60,862 nt of DNA from Oscillospiraceae bacterium (GCA_009777515.1 WRLR01000010.1:1-60862), one strand, 5' to 3'; counted from the stretch's first letter, positions 49,902 through 58,984 are shown. The notes: a model not told the origin generated them from the letters alone. Program-made: numbers and translations.

Positions 49902-51716
49902 TTACTTGTTGGCCAGATACGCCTCGGTGTGAATGTCGAGGAACCTTTCAAGGCCCATCGCCCTTAGCTGGTTGACATAGCCGTCCCATTCCGCGTCGAT
50001 GCCGCCCGAGGAAATCCACTTCGCGGTCGTGGTGCCCACAAACGTGCGGATATCGGTCCTCAGCGTGGCCAGCTCGGTCGTCTGCTCTATGGTGTAGAAG
50101 ATCGGCGTCGGGAACAGAAGGTCAAAGTCAAGATACGGATCGTTCATCAGCGACGCCTGCAGCTTCAGGCCGTCGCCGTCGCCCTCGAAGAGCTCCAGCT
50201 TGATGCCCAGTTCCTGCCAGTTGAGCGGAAAGAACTTGGGGCCGAAGTCGCGCGGGCTATACCACCAGGAGCGGTAGTCGAGGTTCTCGTCACCGGACGG
50301 CGGCAGCACGACCATCGTGCCGTCGTCGCGCAGCTCCATGCAGTGGTCGTCAAACGGGCCCCAGAAATTCTGCACGCTGGCTTCGTATGTGTAGAACTGG
50401 TCGGCCCAGCGCGCCGCGATCTCCGGGTGCTCGCAGAAGATAGTTATCTCGAACTCGTTGCGGTTCATGTTGCCGGTCTGGATGGTGCTGTAGCGCTTGC
50501 CGTCCGCGCGGGCCGGGGGCAGGATGGTCTCGAACTGGTCGGCCCAGTTGGGGAATGTGGCGTTGAGCGTCCAGCCGAAGTTGAACCCGCTTATGCAAAT
50601 TTCCTCGTTTTGCCTCTTGGCGTTTTCCAGTGTGGAATCCTGCGTGAAATACTCGTTGTCGATGAGCCCCTCGGAGAAGCACTTCGCCATCCACGCGATG
50701 CACTCGCGGAAGTCGTCTGAAATGCCCACAAAGGACGCCCTCTCGTTGACGACCTGCAGGCCGTCGCCGGAGTACGGGCCGCAGAACAGGGTGACAAACT
50801 GGCCGTTCATAAAGAACGCGTTGCCCGCCGAGCTCGTGTACGGTATTTCGTCCGCGATCCCGTTGCGGTTAGGGTCGCCGTTCTTAAACTCCTTCAGGAC
50901 CTCGTACAGCTCGTCGATGGTCTGCGGAATTTCGAGGCCCAGCGTGTCCAGCCACTGCTTGTTTATATAGGGCTGGAACGAGCACTGCGGCCGGGCCGGC
51001 AGGCGCCTGGGCAGCGTGTAGATGTTGCCGTCCAGATACGTTATGACGTCCCGCAGGCCAGGCTCCACCTCAAAGGCGGCCATGAGGTTTGGCATATACT
51101 GCTCTATCAAATCGTTCAGCGGTATAAAATAATGCAGGTTCGGCAATATCTCGTTGTCGGACATGTTGTTCGCGCCGAAAATCACGCTGGGCAAGTCGCC
51201 GCTGGCGAACATGATGGCGCGCTTTTCCGGGAAGTCCGTGTTCCACATGGTGATCCAGCCGGGGATGACATTGGTTTCCGCCTGGAGCTTCTCAAAAAAT
51301 ATGTTGTACTGGTAATCGTCGCCCTGCGTCTGGTTGCGGACGTGCAGCATGTCGAGCGTGTAGGGCTCGTTTGTGATGGGCATGCCCGTGGGGTTGAAGA
51401 GCTCCCCGCCCCCGGATGGCGTGTCCTGCGCCGCAGCGGCCGTTGTGGCCGCCGCCGCTGCCGTAGTGGCTGCTGCGGCTGCTGTGGTCGTGGGGGCTTC
51501 ATCCCCTTCGCTGTCTTCATCCGCGTCCGCGTCAGCGTCAGCGTCTGCGCCTGCTTCCGCCGCAGCGGCTGCGGTCGTGGCAGCAGCGGCCTGGGTCGCC
51601 GCCGCAGTGGTGGTGGCGGCGGGCGCGGAGCCGCCGCACGCGGCCAGCAGGCACGCCGCAATCATGGCAAGCGCCATTATCAAGCACGCCGCCGGTTTTT
51701 TGATACGTCTGATCAT
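49902..51716 (-). CDS. Extracellular sugar-binding lipoprotein of importer 2
   Basis: 604 residues; GGAGC eight bases before ATG 51716. The signal peptide ends at LLAAC-GG (lipobox). A low-complexity linker of about 65 residues (ATTTAAATQAAA, EAGADADADADADEDSEGDE, then Ala/Thr again) precedes a family 1 binding domain (GELFNPTGMPI onward). The acidic Asp-Ala alternation inside the linker is unusual. It captures a saccharide for the LplB/LplC pair at 52720 and 51753. It is the last gene of the operon, the reverse of some relatives, but the same order (permease, permease, binding protein) as operon 1. Confidence 0.92.
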   Translation of the reverse strand: MIRRIKKPAACLIMALAMIAACLLAACGGSAPAATTTAAATQAAAATTAAAAAEAGADADADADADEDSEGDEAPTTTAAAAATTAAAAATTAAAAQDTPSGGGELFNPTGMPITNEPYTLDMLHVRNQTQGDDYQYNIFFEKLQAETNVIPGWITMWNTDFPEKRAIMFASGDLPSVIFGANNMSDNEILPNLHYFIPLNDLIEQYMPNLMAAFEVEPGLRDVITYLDGNIYTLPRRLPARPQCSFQPYINKQWLDTLGLEIPQTIDELYEVLKEFKNGDPNRNGIADEIPYTSSAGNAFFMNGQFVTLFCGPYSGDGLQVVNERASFVGISDDFRECIAWMAKCFSEGLIDNEYFTQDSTLENAKRQNEEICISGFNFGWTLNATFPNWADQFETILPPARADGKRYSTIQTGNMNRNEFEITIFCEHPEIAARWADQFYTYEASVQNFWGPFDDHCMELRDDGTMVVLPPSGDENLDYRSWWYSPRDFGPKFFPLNWQELGIKLELFEGDGDGLKLQASLMNDPYLDFDLLFPTPIFYTIEQTTELATLRTDIRTFVGTTTAKWISSGGIDAEWDGYVNQLRAMGLERFLDIHTEAYLANK

Positions 51717-51752
51717 GTTTGTTGCTCCTTTCGTATTTAAATATTTTAAATA

Positions 51753-52685
51753 TTATTCTTTTAGTGCGCCTATCATTACGCCCTGGTTGAAATATTTTTG
51801 CACGAACGGGTACATGCACATTATTGGGACGGTGGAGACCACGATGGCCGAGTATTTTAGCATATCCGCAATCTTGCGCGCGAGGCGCGCCGCCTCGTCG
51901 TACCCGGTATCGGTCGGGCCCTGCAGCACGATCAATATGGCGCGCAGCACAAGCTGCAGAGGGTACTTGCTTTCGTCTTTCAAATAAATCAATGCGTTGA
52001 AATACGCGTTCCAATGCCCCACCGCCGTCCACAGGCCCAGCACGGCGATGACCGCTTTGGATAGCGGCAGCGCCATCGTGAAGTAAAAGCGCAAATTGCC
52101 GCAGCCGTCGATCTGCGCCGCGTCCCACAGGCCGTCCGGGAGGCTGGTGGAAAAAAACGTGCGCGCCACGATGATATTATAAGTGGCGACGGAAAACGGC
52201 AGCACCATCACCCAAAACGTGTTGTACAGCCCGAACTGCTGTATGGTCAGGTACGTGGGGATAAGGCCCCCGTTAAAGAACATGGTGAAGATAAAGTAAA
52301 GGGTGATGATCCTCCTGCCGATCAGGTCGCGCCGCGAAAGGGCGTATGCCGCGGACAGGTTGACCGCGAGCCCGATGCCCGTCCCGGCGATCACGTACAT
52401 GACGGTGTTGCGGTAAGCGACCCAGATGCTGCTGCGCTTGAACACTTCCTGATAACCCAGCAGCGTGAAATTGCTGGGCCAAAACCATACCCTGCCCATC
52501 GCGACGTCGTTGGGGTCGCTGACCGACGATATCAAAATGAACCACAGCGGGTAGGCGACCAAAATCAGTATTATACTGGCAATCGTATACAGGCCTATAT
52601 TAAATGCCGTATCTGACTTTGAATAGTGAAGCCTCTTTTTCATATTATTGTTTATACTGTTTATACTATTTATATTTACACTCAT
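51753..52685 (-). CDS. Sugar ABC transporter permease, LplC type, importer 2
   Basis: 310 residues from ATG 52685, with AAGGTGG nine or ten bases upstream. The longer open frame to 52859 runs in a shadow frame over the end of the LplB gene and is rejected. Six spans are expected; clear ones are IGLYTIASIILILVAYPLWF, FIFTMFFNGGLIPTY and AVIAVLGLWTAVGHWNAYFN. The EAA loop is reduced but present (DAAQIDGCGNLRFYFTMALP). The C-terminal PFVQKYFNQGVMIGALKE is the family hallmark. The N-terminal INSINSINNN comes from a short DNA repeat (AGTATAAAC units on the plus strand). Confidence 0.92.
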   Translation of the reverse strand: MSVNINSINSINNNMKKRLHYSKSDTAFNIGLYTIASIILILVAYPLWFILISSVSDPNDVAMGRVWFWPSNFTLLGYQEVFKRSSIWVAYRNTVMYVIAGTGIGLAVNLSAAYALSRRDLIGRRIITLYFIFTMFFNGGLIPTYLTIQQFGLYNTFWVMVLPFSVATYNIIVARTFFSTSLPDGLWDAAQIDGCGNLRFYFTMALPLSKAVIAVLGLWTAVGHWNAYFNALIYLKDESKYPLQLVLRAILIVLQGPTDTGYDEAARLARKIADMLKYSAIVVSTVPIMCMYPFVQKYFNQGVMIGALKE

Positions 52686-52719
52686 ATTCGGGCGCCACCT
52701 TCCGATATGATAATCGCGA

Positions 52720-53640
52720 TCACCAGAGGCTGTTGTTGCTGACGTACTTGGATATCTGGTTGACCGTAACCAGCAGTATGAAGTTGATAACGTTATTGAA
52801 CAGGTTGACTGCGGACGAAAAACTGTACTGCGCGTTAAGCAGCCCGATTTTATACACATAAGTGGAAATGATTTCGCTGAACAGCAGGTTCAGCGGGTTC
52901 TGCATCAAATAGACCTTCTCGAACCCCACGCTCATGATGTTGCCTGACCGCAGTATCAGCAGGGTCGCCATTGTGGGGAACAGCATCGGCACGTCGATAT
53001 AGACCATCTTTTGGAACTTGGATGCGCCATCCACAGTGGCCGCCTCATAAAGCTGCGGATCGACGGCGGACAGCGCGGCCAGATAAATAATGCTGTCCCA
53101 GCCCGTGTTCTGCCACACGCCGGACCAGATGTAAATGTGCCTAAACCAATGCGGGACGCCCAGCGCGTTGACCGGCTCCACACCCATCAGCCGCGCCACA
53201 TTGCCGACGATGCCGCTGGTCGGCGAGAGTATGATTATCATCATGCCAACCAATACCACGGTCGATATGAAATGCGGCAAATACGTCGCCACCTGGAAGA
53301 CCTTGCGGAACTTCTGCACGCGCATCTGGTTGACGCACAGCGCCACTACGATGGGCAGCGGGAACGACACCCCTAAACCGTACAGGCTGATGAGGATGGT
53401 GTTGCTGATGGTGTTTTCGAACTGAAAGGAATTGAAGAACTGGCGGAAATATTTAAAGCCGGCCCAAGGGCTGCCCAGGATGCCAAAACGCGGCACATAG
53501 TCCTTGAACGCTATCAGGATGCCGTACATCGGCCTGTAGACGAACAGCGCCAACAGGGTCATGCCCGGTAGCAAAAGGAGGTACAGACCCCAGTTTTTCC
53601 GGATGCCCCGCCACAGCATAACAGTACGCGAGCGTGTCAT
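52720..53640 (-). CDS. Sugar ABC transporter permease, LplB type, importer 2
   Basis: 306 residues; ATG 53640. Six spans (LYLLLLPGMTLLALFVYRPM first; FISTVVLVGMMIIIL; FNNVINFILLVTV last), PRFGILGSPWAGFKYFRQFF outer loop, and the EAA loop EAATVDGASKFQKMVYIDVP. It belongs to COG4209 and forms the channel with 51753. The first gene of the operon. Its start is peculiar: the best-spaced ATG behind GGGGAGG opens a two-codon frame (ATG GTA TGA) whose stop overlaps the true ATG. Confidence 0.92.
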   Translation of the reverse strand: MTRSRTVMLWRGIRKNWGLYLLLLPGMTLLALFVYRPMYGILIAFKDYVPRFGILGSPWAGFKYFRQFFNSFQFENTISNTILISLYGLGVSFPLPIVVALCVNQMRVQKFRKVFQVATYLPHFISTVVLVGMMIIILSPTSGIVGNVARLMGVEPVNALGVPHWFRHIYIWSGVWQNTGWDSIIYLAALSAVDPQLYEAATVDGASKFQKMVYIDVPMLFPTMATLLILRSGNIMSVGFEKVYLMQNPLNLLFSEIISTYVYKIGLLNAQYSFSSAVNLFNNVINFILLVTVNQISKYVSNNSLW

Positions 53641-53645
53641 ACCAT
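53637..53645 (-). other. Two-codon uORF overlapping the lplB start
   Basis: ATG (53645-53643) GTA TGA (53639-53637). The ATG is six bases after GGGGAGG, and the TGA overlaps the real ATG (53640) as ATGA. The real start is 11 bases from the ribosome site, so re-initiation after the uORF is plausible. Confidence 0.5.
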
Positions 53646-53713
53646 TATACGCCTCCCCTCTAATACTTTTCTATTCCTATCATTTCAGTGTGAGCCATTA
53701 TCCCTATACAACT

Positions 53714-53743
53714 AATATACATATATCATCGTTAATATGGCAA
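53714..53743 (-). promoter_or_regulatory. Likely promoter of importer operon 2
   Basis: On the minus strand TTGCCA (53743-53738), an 18-base spacer and TATATT (53719-53714). Confidence 0.5.
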
Positions 53744-53922
53744 CCCGTTCTGACGCTGGATATTTTAATATAAATCTTGACAGATTATTTTGAAGCATAT
53801 TTATTTAAAATCAATAGAATACTGATACGGGACGTAATTTTTTTTATTATTGAAACATACAAACCTGTGATTGTCAATATTTTTGCCGTCGCTGTCGTCA
53901 CTGTCGTCGCTCGTGCTGTCGC

Positions 53923-53952
53923 TTGTATTTGTATAGTTACATATGATATAGT
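53923..53952 (+). promoter_or_regulatory. Promoter block shared with 58955, upstream of the Gfo/Idh/MocA gene
   Basis: TTGTAT (53923-53928), an 18-base spacer and TATAGT (53947-53952). The block of about 34 bases from CTTG to AGTATG differs from the one at 58955 at only three places. The gap 53641-54058 contains no gene besides the uORF. Confidence 0.6.
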
Positions 53953-54029
53953 ATGTACACTTTACATATGAAAGGGTAGGGCTGTGGCGCGGCGCCAATC
54001 ATTAATCATAAATCTATCAGAGTTGTTAT

Positions 54030-54062
54030 ATGCGCGCAGCCGATAAAGGGCAAAATAAATGA
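54030..54062 (+). other. 10-codon mini-ORF overlapping the Gfo/Idh/MocA start
   Basis: ATG 54030 encodes MRAADKGQNK and its TGA (54060-54062) overlaps the ATG at 54059 as ATGA. The ribosome site of the main gene (AAAGGG) lies inside it. Its own ribosome site is weak, so it may be chance. Confidence 0.35.
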
Positions 54063-55153
54063 AAAAAATATTCAGGATGGGCATAATTGGCTGCGGGAAC
54101 ATCGCGCATTGGCATATCCGGGGCATCATGGACAGCTCCGACCTGGAGGTAGGCGCGATTTGCGATATCCTCCCGGAAAAAATCGCACAGAAGCAGGCGC
54201 TGTGCGGGGTCGCCGGCGCTGACTGCTACAGCAACTATCGGCAGATGTTGGACTCCGGAAAAATAGACGCTGTGTCTATTTGCGTGCCCAACTACCTGCA
54301 CCACGAAGTAGCGCTGGAGGTCATAAAGCGCGGGCTGCCCTACGCGGTGGAAAAGCCCGTTTGCGACAACGAAGCCCAGGTGGCGGAGTTGGTCGCAGAG
54401 ACGGAAAAGAAGAGCCTGCCCAACATGGTGTGTTTTTCGTACCGCTTTAAGTCGGCAGCGCGCTACGCACGGGACTTGATCCTCAGCGGGCAGTTGGGGA
54501 AAATTTACCAGATTAACGGCGAATATTTCCAGGCATGGGGCCTGCCCGGTGCGGACGGCCGGCTCACCCCGTTGAACTGGCGCTTTACGAAAGAGCAGTC
54601 CATCACCGGGGCGCTCGGGGACTTGGGCAGCCATCTCATTGACCTTGTCCGCTTTATGACCGGGTTCGAATACACGAAAGTCACCGCAGACCTTGACACA
54701 TTCATCCACAAGCGCCCCATGCCTGGCGGCGGCCCGGACGGGGATGTGACCGTGGACGACTATGTCAACATCATCGGGCAACTGGCCGGGCGGGGGCCGA
54801 TCCAGGGGACAGGACCGGTCGCGGTAAACCTGTCCATCTCTAGGTACGCGTACGGACGCGGCAACTATCAGCGCGTGCAGGTCTACGGCGACAAGGGCGC
54901 GCTGTGCTACAACCTTGACGACAGTGAGTCGCTGGAGATAAATATCGGAAACGCGCCCATGAGGATGTCGCATATGTTCGTCACAGTCCCGGTCCCGGCG
55001 AAGTACAACACCACGCAGATGCAGTCGTTCGCGGACATACTAAACAAATGCGGCGACGGCCTGGCAGCCGACATACACGACGGGCTGATATCCCAGCGGG
55101 TGGTCGACAAAGCCTTCGTTGCGGCTGAAAGCGGTACAAGGCAGATAATATAA
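54059..55153 (+). CDS. Gfo/Idh/MocA family oxidoreductase
   Basis: 364 residues. Rossmann start IGIIGCGNIAHWHI-like (MGIIGCGNIAHWHIRGI), CDILPEK, the catalytic EKP motif (YAVEKPVCDN) and, in the C-terminal domain, LGDLGSHLIDLVRFMTG with the conserved Asp/His pair. It binds NAD(P) and probably oxidises a sugar or inositol; homologues include glucose-fructose oxidoreductase. Start ATG 54059 with AAAGGG nine bases upstream. First of a cluster with two more family members and an enolase-superfamily enzyme. Its last codons fall in a 30-bp repeat. Confidence 0.92.
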   Translation: MKKIFRMGIIGCGNIAHWHIRGIMDSSDLEVGAICDILPEKIAQKQALCGVAGADCYSNYRQMLDSGKIDAVSICVPNYLHHEVALEVIKRGLPYAVEKPVCDNEAQVAELVAETEKKSLPNMVCFSYRFKSAARYARDLILSGQLGKIYQINGEYFQAWGLPGADGRLTPLNWRFTKEQSITGALGDLGSHLIDLVRFMTGFEYTKVTADLDTFIHKRPMPGGGPDGDVTVDDYVNIIGQLAGRGPIQGTGPVAVNLSISRYAYGRGNYQRVQVYGDKGALCYNLDDSESLEINIGNAPMRMSHMFVTVPVPAKYNTTQMQSFADILNKCGDGLAADIHDGLISQRVVDKAFVAAESGTRQII

Positions 55154-55190
55154 TGGGTAATAGATGATAGGCAATATAATAAATGATATC
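55140..55190 (+). repeat. 30-bp repeat copying a gene end, two copies
   Basis: GGCAGATAATATAAT at 55140 recurs as GGCAATATAATAAATG at 55170. The first contains the stop of the Gfo/Idh/MocA gene. Confidence 0.65.
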
Positions 55191-55232
55191 GTAATTACAC
55201 GATTTATTTAATGAATTGGGGGTTCATATAAT

Positions 55233-56213
55233 ATGGCAAACAAAACGCGCGTCGCCGTCGTCGGTGCAGGCTCGCGATCCAGGCAGGCCGCGCTTCCGGC
55301 GCTGTCCGTTATCGATGATGTAGAGATTGTCGGGCTGTGCGATATCAACGCTGAGCTGTGTGAAAAGACAGCTGACCGGTTCGGCATACCGGCCCGTTTC
55401 AGTAGCGGTTTCGCCGACTATCAGCGGATGGTGAAGGAGCTTGCGCCGGACGCCGTCGTTTCCATCGGCAACCCGCACGAGCTGTACGATTCCTGGCGCT
55501 GGCTGCTCGAGCAGCGCGTGCCGCTGGCCATCGAAAAGCCGCTCGGCCTGACGTTCCACCACACGCGGGCGCTCGTCCATCTGGCGGAGCAGGCGGGGCT
55601 GCCGACGCAGGTGCTGTTCCAGCGCCGCTATACCCCTGTCGCCGTCAAGGCGTACGACATGTGCAAGGAGCGCGGCGACATCGTCCACGCCGTATGCCGC
55701 TTTTACAAGTGCGACATGAAGCCCATGCTCGGCGCGCGTGACCACCTGCTTGACGACACGGTGCATTCGGTGGACACGATCCGCTGGCTGTGCGGCGGCG
55801 AGGTGGTCAATGTGGAGAGCCACTGCCGCCGGGTCGGTACGCCGGACGTCAACTTCATTTCGGCGACGCTGTATTTTGACAACGGTTCGACCGGGCATAT
55901 CATCAATTCGTGGACCAGCGGAAAGCGCATATTTTCCGTTGAAATGCACGCTAAAGGCATATTCGCCGAGATCGAACACGAGATCGGCGGGTGCGTCTAC
56001 GCCGACGGGTCGCTGGAGGGGCGGCGGCTAGAAGCGGTGGAAGAGGCCGGCAGCGACAGTTATTGCGTGTTTACAGGCGTGAAAGCGGCGATGGAGGACT
56101 TCGTCCGCTCGGTCAGGGGCGGCGGGGTGTCGCAGTGCAACTTCTCCGACGCCGCAAAAACCATGGACGTGGTATACCAAATCCAGGCGATGGATTTGTT
56201 GACGGGATTGTAA
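55233..56213 (+). CDS. Gfo/Idh/MocA family oxidoreductase
   Basis: 326 residues; GGGGGT before ATG 55233. Rossmann motif VAVVGAGSRSRQAALPAL, CDINAELC, catalytic EKP (LAIEKPLGLT) and, in the C-terminal half, DDTVHSVDTIRWLCGG with His and Asp. A little shorter than its neighbours. The substrate is unknown; the three paralogues in one cluster may catalyse successive steps (for example oxidation, epimerisation, reduction) in breakdown of one sugar. It follows the 54059 gene after 79 bases. The 56238-56311 repeats follow. Confidence 0.9.
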   Translation: MANKTRVAVVGAGSRSRQAALPALSVIDDVEIVGLCDINAELCEKTADRFGIPARFSSGFADYQRMVKELAPDAVVSIGNPHELYDSWRWLLEQRVPLAIEKPLGLTFHHTRALVHLAEQAGLPTQVLFQRRYTPVAVKAYDMCKERGDIVHAVCRFYKCDMKPMLGARDHLLDDTVHSVDTIRWLCGGEVVNVESHCRRVGTPDVNFISATLYFDNGSTGHIINSWTSGKRIFSVEMHAKGIFAEIEHEIGGCVYADGSLEGRRLEAVEEAGSDSYCVFTGVKAAMEDFVRSVRGGGVSQCNFSDAAKTMDVVYQIQAMDLLTGL

Positions 56214-56237
56214 GTTTTACCGTGGGACTGTAGGGAC

Positions 56238-56311
56238 GTGCGGGCGGGACGCCCGCGCACCCAGGGCGCGAAGCTGCAGGAAAGATGCTGAGTATGCGGG
56301 CGGGACGCCCG
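56238..56311. repeat. Pair of dispersed hairpins with GCGGGCG core
   Basis: GCGGGCG-GGA-CGCCCGC occurs twice, at about 56249-56265 and 56295-56311, the first with the GTAGGGACG flank. It is the same core as in the 66-67-bp array at 25278. Confidence 0.75.
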
Positions 56312-56342
56312 CCTACGTGAATGAAACTTTGGGGGTAATTAT

Positions 56343-57635
56343 ATGATACTTTCTAAAACTGCGATGGGTTTTGAGCGCGAACCATATTTTACGCCGTTCG
56401 GGTTTAAGGGCGGTTACTGCTACGAAAGCTGGCAGGTGGCGGTTTCGCTCGAGAACGAGCTAGGTGAAAAAGGCGTCGGTCAGAGCTGCCAGGGCGTCCT
56501 ATGGTCGGACGCGCAGGTTTTCGCCGGCCACAGCGCGTCGGGCGGCAACAGCCTGATGCTGATGATCACAGATTTCGCCGTGCAGTGGCTAAAAGGCCGC
56601 GAGTTTGCCGACCCCATCCAAACAATGGAGGAACTCTACCCCCTGGCATATGAGTATGGCCAAACAATCACGGGGCTGAAAACCCTGCGCAAAACGTTCG
56701 CCCTCAACGCTCTGGTACCAGTGGACTTCGCCCTCTGGCGGCTGTACGCCGCCCACCACGGCATATCGTCGTTCGACGGCCTGATCCCAGCATTCGCCAA
56801 GCCCGCGTTAGCCGCCCGCCAGGAAAAGCTGGCGGCCATACCGCTCGTCACATACGCCCTCGACATGGACGCTGTCGGCAAGCTGGTGGAGGAGGGCGCC
56901 TTCTTCATGAAAATTAAGATAGGCAGCGACCCGGAGGGCGACAACGATCCGGACAAAATGCTGGCCTGGGACAAACAGAGGATAACGGACATCCATACAA
57001 AGCTCGCGGGGCTGACCACGCCCTACACGAAAAATGGGCGCATACCATATTATCTGGACGCGAACGGGCGCTACGATTCCAAGGACAGGATGATGCGCCT
57101 GCTGGACCATGCCGATTCCATCGGGGCGCTGGAACGCATAATCATATTTGAGGAGCCGTTCCCGGAGGACATGGAGCTGGACGTCTCCGACGTCCCGGTG
57201 CGGCTCGCCGCAGACGAGAGCGCGCACAGCTCCGACGACGTCCGCCGCCTGCTCGACATGGGCTATTCCGCATTGGCGCTAAAGCCCATCGCGAAAACGC
57301 TGAGCATGACATTCAAAATCCTCCGCGAGGCGCACGCCCGCAGTGCGCCATGCTTTTGCGCGGACCTCACCGTCGGCCCGCTGTCGATCGACTGGAACAA
57401 AAACGTCGCGGCGCGCCTTGCGCCGCTGCCGGGCATGACTGTGGGCGCTCTGGAGTCGAACGGCCACCAGTATTACGCGAACTGGGAGGCTATGAAGACC
57501 TACCACCCGATGGGCGGCGCAAGCTGGGCCGGGGCGCGGGGCGGCTTGTTCGTCCTGGGCGACGACTTTTACACCCACAGCGGCGGCGTCTTCGAGGATT
57601 TGCCGCACTATGAGCAAGTGACAAAGACGATGTGA
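56343..57635 (+). CDS. Enolase-superfamily enzyme, larger type
   Basis: 430 residues; GGGGGT seven bases before ATG 56343. Superfamily marks: FFMKIKIGSDPEG (KxK), YLDANGRYDS (Asp), IIFEEPFPED (Glu), LAADESAHSS (Asp/Glu). The C-terminal half has no PHG-type His; LESNGHQYYANW contains the only His near that place. So a lysine-based (muconate cycloisomerase or epimerase-like) chemistry is possible. Longer than the 15767 paralogue. In a cluster with three Gfo/Idh/MocA genes it most likely acts on an acid sugar made by oxidation, but this is inference. Confidence 0.85.
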   Translation: MILSKTAMGFEREPYFTPFGFKGGYCYESWQVAVSLENELGEKGVGQSCQGVLWSDAQVFAGHSASGGNSLMLMITDFAVQWLKGREFADPIQTMEELYPLAYEYGQTITGLKTLRKTFALNALVPVDFALWRLYAAHHGISSFDGLIPAFAKPALAARQEKLAAIPLVTYALDMDAVGKLVEEGAFFMKIKIGSDPEGDNDPDKMLAWDKQRITDIHTKLAGLTTPYTKNGRIPYYLDANGRYDSKDRMMRLLDHADSIGALERIIIFEEPFPEDMELDVSDVPVRLAADESAHSSDDVRRLLDMGYSALALKPIAKTLSMTFKILREAHARSAPCFCADLTVGPLSIDWNKNVAARLAPLPGMTVGALESNGHQYYANWEAMKTYHPMGGASWAGARGGLFVLGDDFYTHSGGVFEDLPHYEQVTKTM

Positions 57636-57659
57636 TTTCATGCATGTGTGGAGGGAGCA

Positions 57660-58697
57660 ATGAGCGGTGGCGGCAATGGCAGGGACATCCGGTTCGGCAT
57701 TGTAGGGTGCGGCATGATATCGCGATTTCATGCCGAAGCCATTAGGCGCACGCCCGGCGCGGCCATATCCGGATGCTACGACGCGTACCGCCCGGGCGCC
57801 GACGCGTTCGGGGAAGCCCTGGGCGTCCCCGTCTTCCCATCGTTGGAAGCCATCGCCTCGGACGGAGCGATAGACGCGCTGTCCATCTGCACCCCGAGCG
57901 GGCTGCACACCCCCCAGGCCATTGCGGCCATCCAAAGCGGCAAACATGTTGTGGTGGAAAAGCCCATGAGCCTGACTCTCGCTGAAGCGGACACGCTGAT
58001 TGCGGCGGCGGACGAGTGCGGGGCAAAGGTCTGCGTCATCTCCCAGTTCCGCTTCTCGCCTGCCGTTCAGGAAGTCCGGCGGGCCATACAAGCGGGAGCG
58101 TTCGGCACACTGGCCATGGCGGAGCTGTCGATGAAGTATTACCGCTCCCATGAATATTACGCGCAGGCGGACTGGCGCGGCACATGGAAGATGGACGGGG
58201 GCGGCGCCCTGATGAACCAGGGCATTCACGGCGTCGACGTGTTCCGGTTCCTGCTGGGCCCGGTCAAGAGCATCAGCGCCGTCACCCGCACGCTCACGCG
58301 CAAGATTGAGACGGAAGACAGCGTTGTTGCAGCCCTTGAATTAGAAAGCGGCGCGCTGGCCACCATATCCGCCTCCACCAGCAGTTTTCCCGGCTACCCG
58401 CGCCGCCTGGAGATATGCGGCGATCGCGGCAGCGTGGTATTGGAGGAAGACAGCATAATAAAATGGGACTTACCATTCGAATGCCCCCTGCCCGTCGGAG
58501 AGCGTGCTAGCCAGGTGGCGTCGTCAGACCCCACCGCCATCAGCGTCGAAGGCCATCAAATGCAGTACGCCAACATGGTGGACGCCCTGCGCAACAGGGC
58601 GCCGCTCCTAGTGGACGCAAAACAAGGCAGGCAGCCACTGGAAATAATACTCGGCATATACGAATCGTCAAAAACCGGCAAAACTGTCCGGTTATAA
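57660..58697 (+). CDS. Gfo/Idh/MocA family oxidoreductase
   Basis: 345 residues from ATG 57660, behind GGAGGG; the GTG at 57648 overlaps that site and is rejected. Rossmann motif FGIVGCGMISRFHAEAI, catalytic EKP (VVVEKPMSLT), and LMNQGIHGVDVFRFLLG with His and Asp in the C-terminal domain. A typical NAD-dependent sugar or inositol dehydrogenase by length and motifs. It lies 25 bases after the enolase-superfamily gene, so the two are surely cotranscribed. Last gene of the 54059-58697 catabolic cluster. A Gly/Asn-rich start (SGGGNGRD) is another short low-complexity stretch. Confidence 0.92.
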   Translation: MSGGGNGRDIRFGIVGCGMISRFHAEAIRRTPGAAISGCYDAYRPGADAFGEALGVPVFPSLEAIASDGAIDALSICTPSGLHTPQAIAAIQSGKHVVVEKPMSLTLAEADTLIAAADECGAKVCVISQFRFSPAVQEVRRAIQAGAFGTLAMAELSMKYYRSHEYYAQADWRGTWKMDGGGALMNQGIHGVDVFRFLLGPVKSISAVTRTLTRKIETEDSVVAALELESGALATISASTSSFPGYPRRLEICGDRGSVVLEEDSIIKWDLPFECPLPVGERASQVASSDPTAISVEGHQMQYANMVDALRNRAPLLVDAKQGRQPLEIILGIYESSKTGKTVRL

Positions 58698-58954
58698 TGA
58701 TTTATTGATTCAAATATGGTTTTATCTACACATCTTACCATATAACGGTATTAATACTATTATATTGCGGAAACGTAAATAAAATAGTGTCTACTATACA
58801 TTTAATATACATATCTTAATGAAATTCTATGTTGCTTTAATATTGCTGTCCTCATACCGCTATACAGCCGAAACACTTAGTTTAGTTAGCTTTTCGGGGA
58901 TTAGCTTGCACGGACGCCAGTTTATATGGCCCTGTTAACAGGTTCATTATAAAC

Positions 58955-58984
58955 TTGAATTTGTATAGATATATATGATATAGT
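58955..58984 (+). promoter_or_regulatory. Promoter block of importer operon 3
   Basis: TTGAAT (58955-58960), an 18-base spacer and TATAGT (58979-58984), nearly identical to 53923-53952. The gap 58698-59063 otherwise shows only AT-rich DNA. Confidence 0.62.

Noticed and set aside
52686..52859. N-terminal extension of the LplC permease to 52859
   Set aside because: The extra 58 residues lie in a shadow frame of the LplB gene end and lack permease features; a ribosome site precedes ATG 52685.
53641..54058. Small gene in the gap between importer 2 and the Gfo/Idh/MocA cluster
   Set aside because: Frames found are short, without ribosome sites, and the region contains promoters in both directions.
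54026..54973. 315-codon minus-strand frame over a Gfo/Idh/MocA gene
   Set aside because: It is the antisense of a gene with clear Rossmann and EKP motifs.
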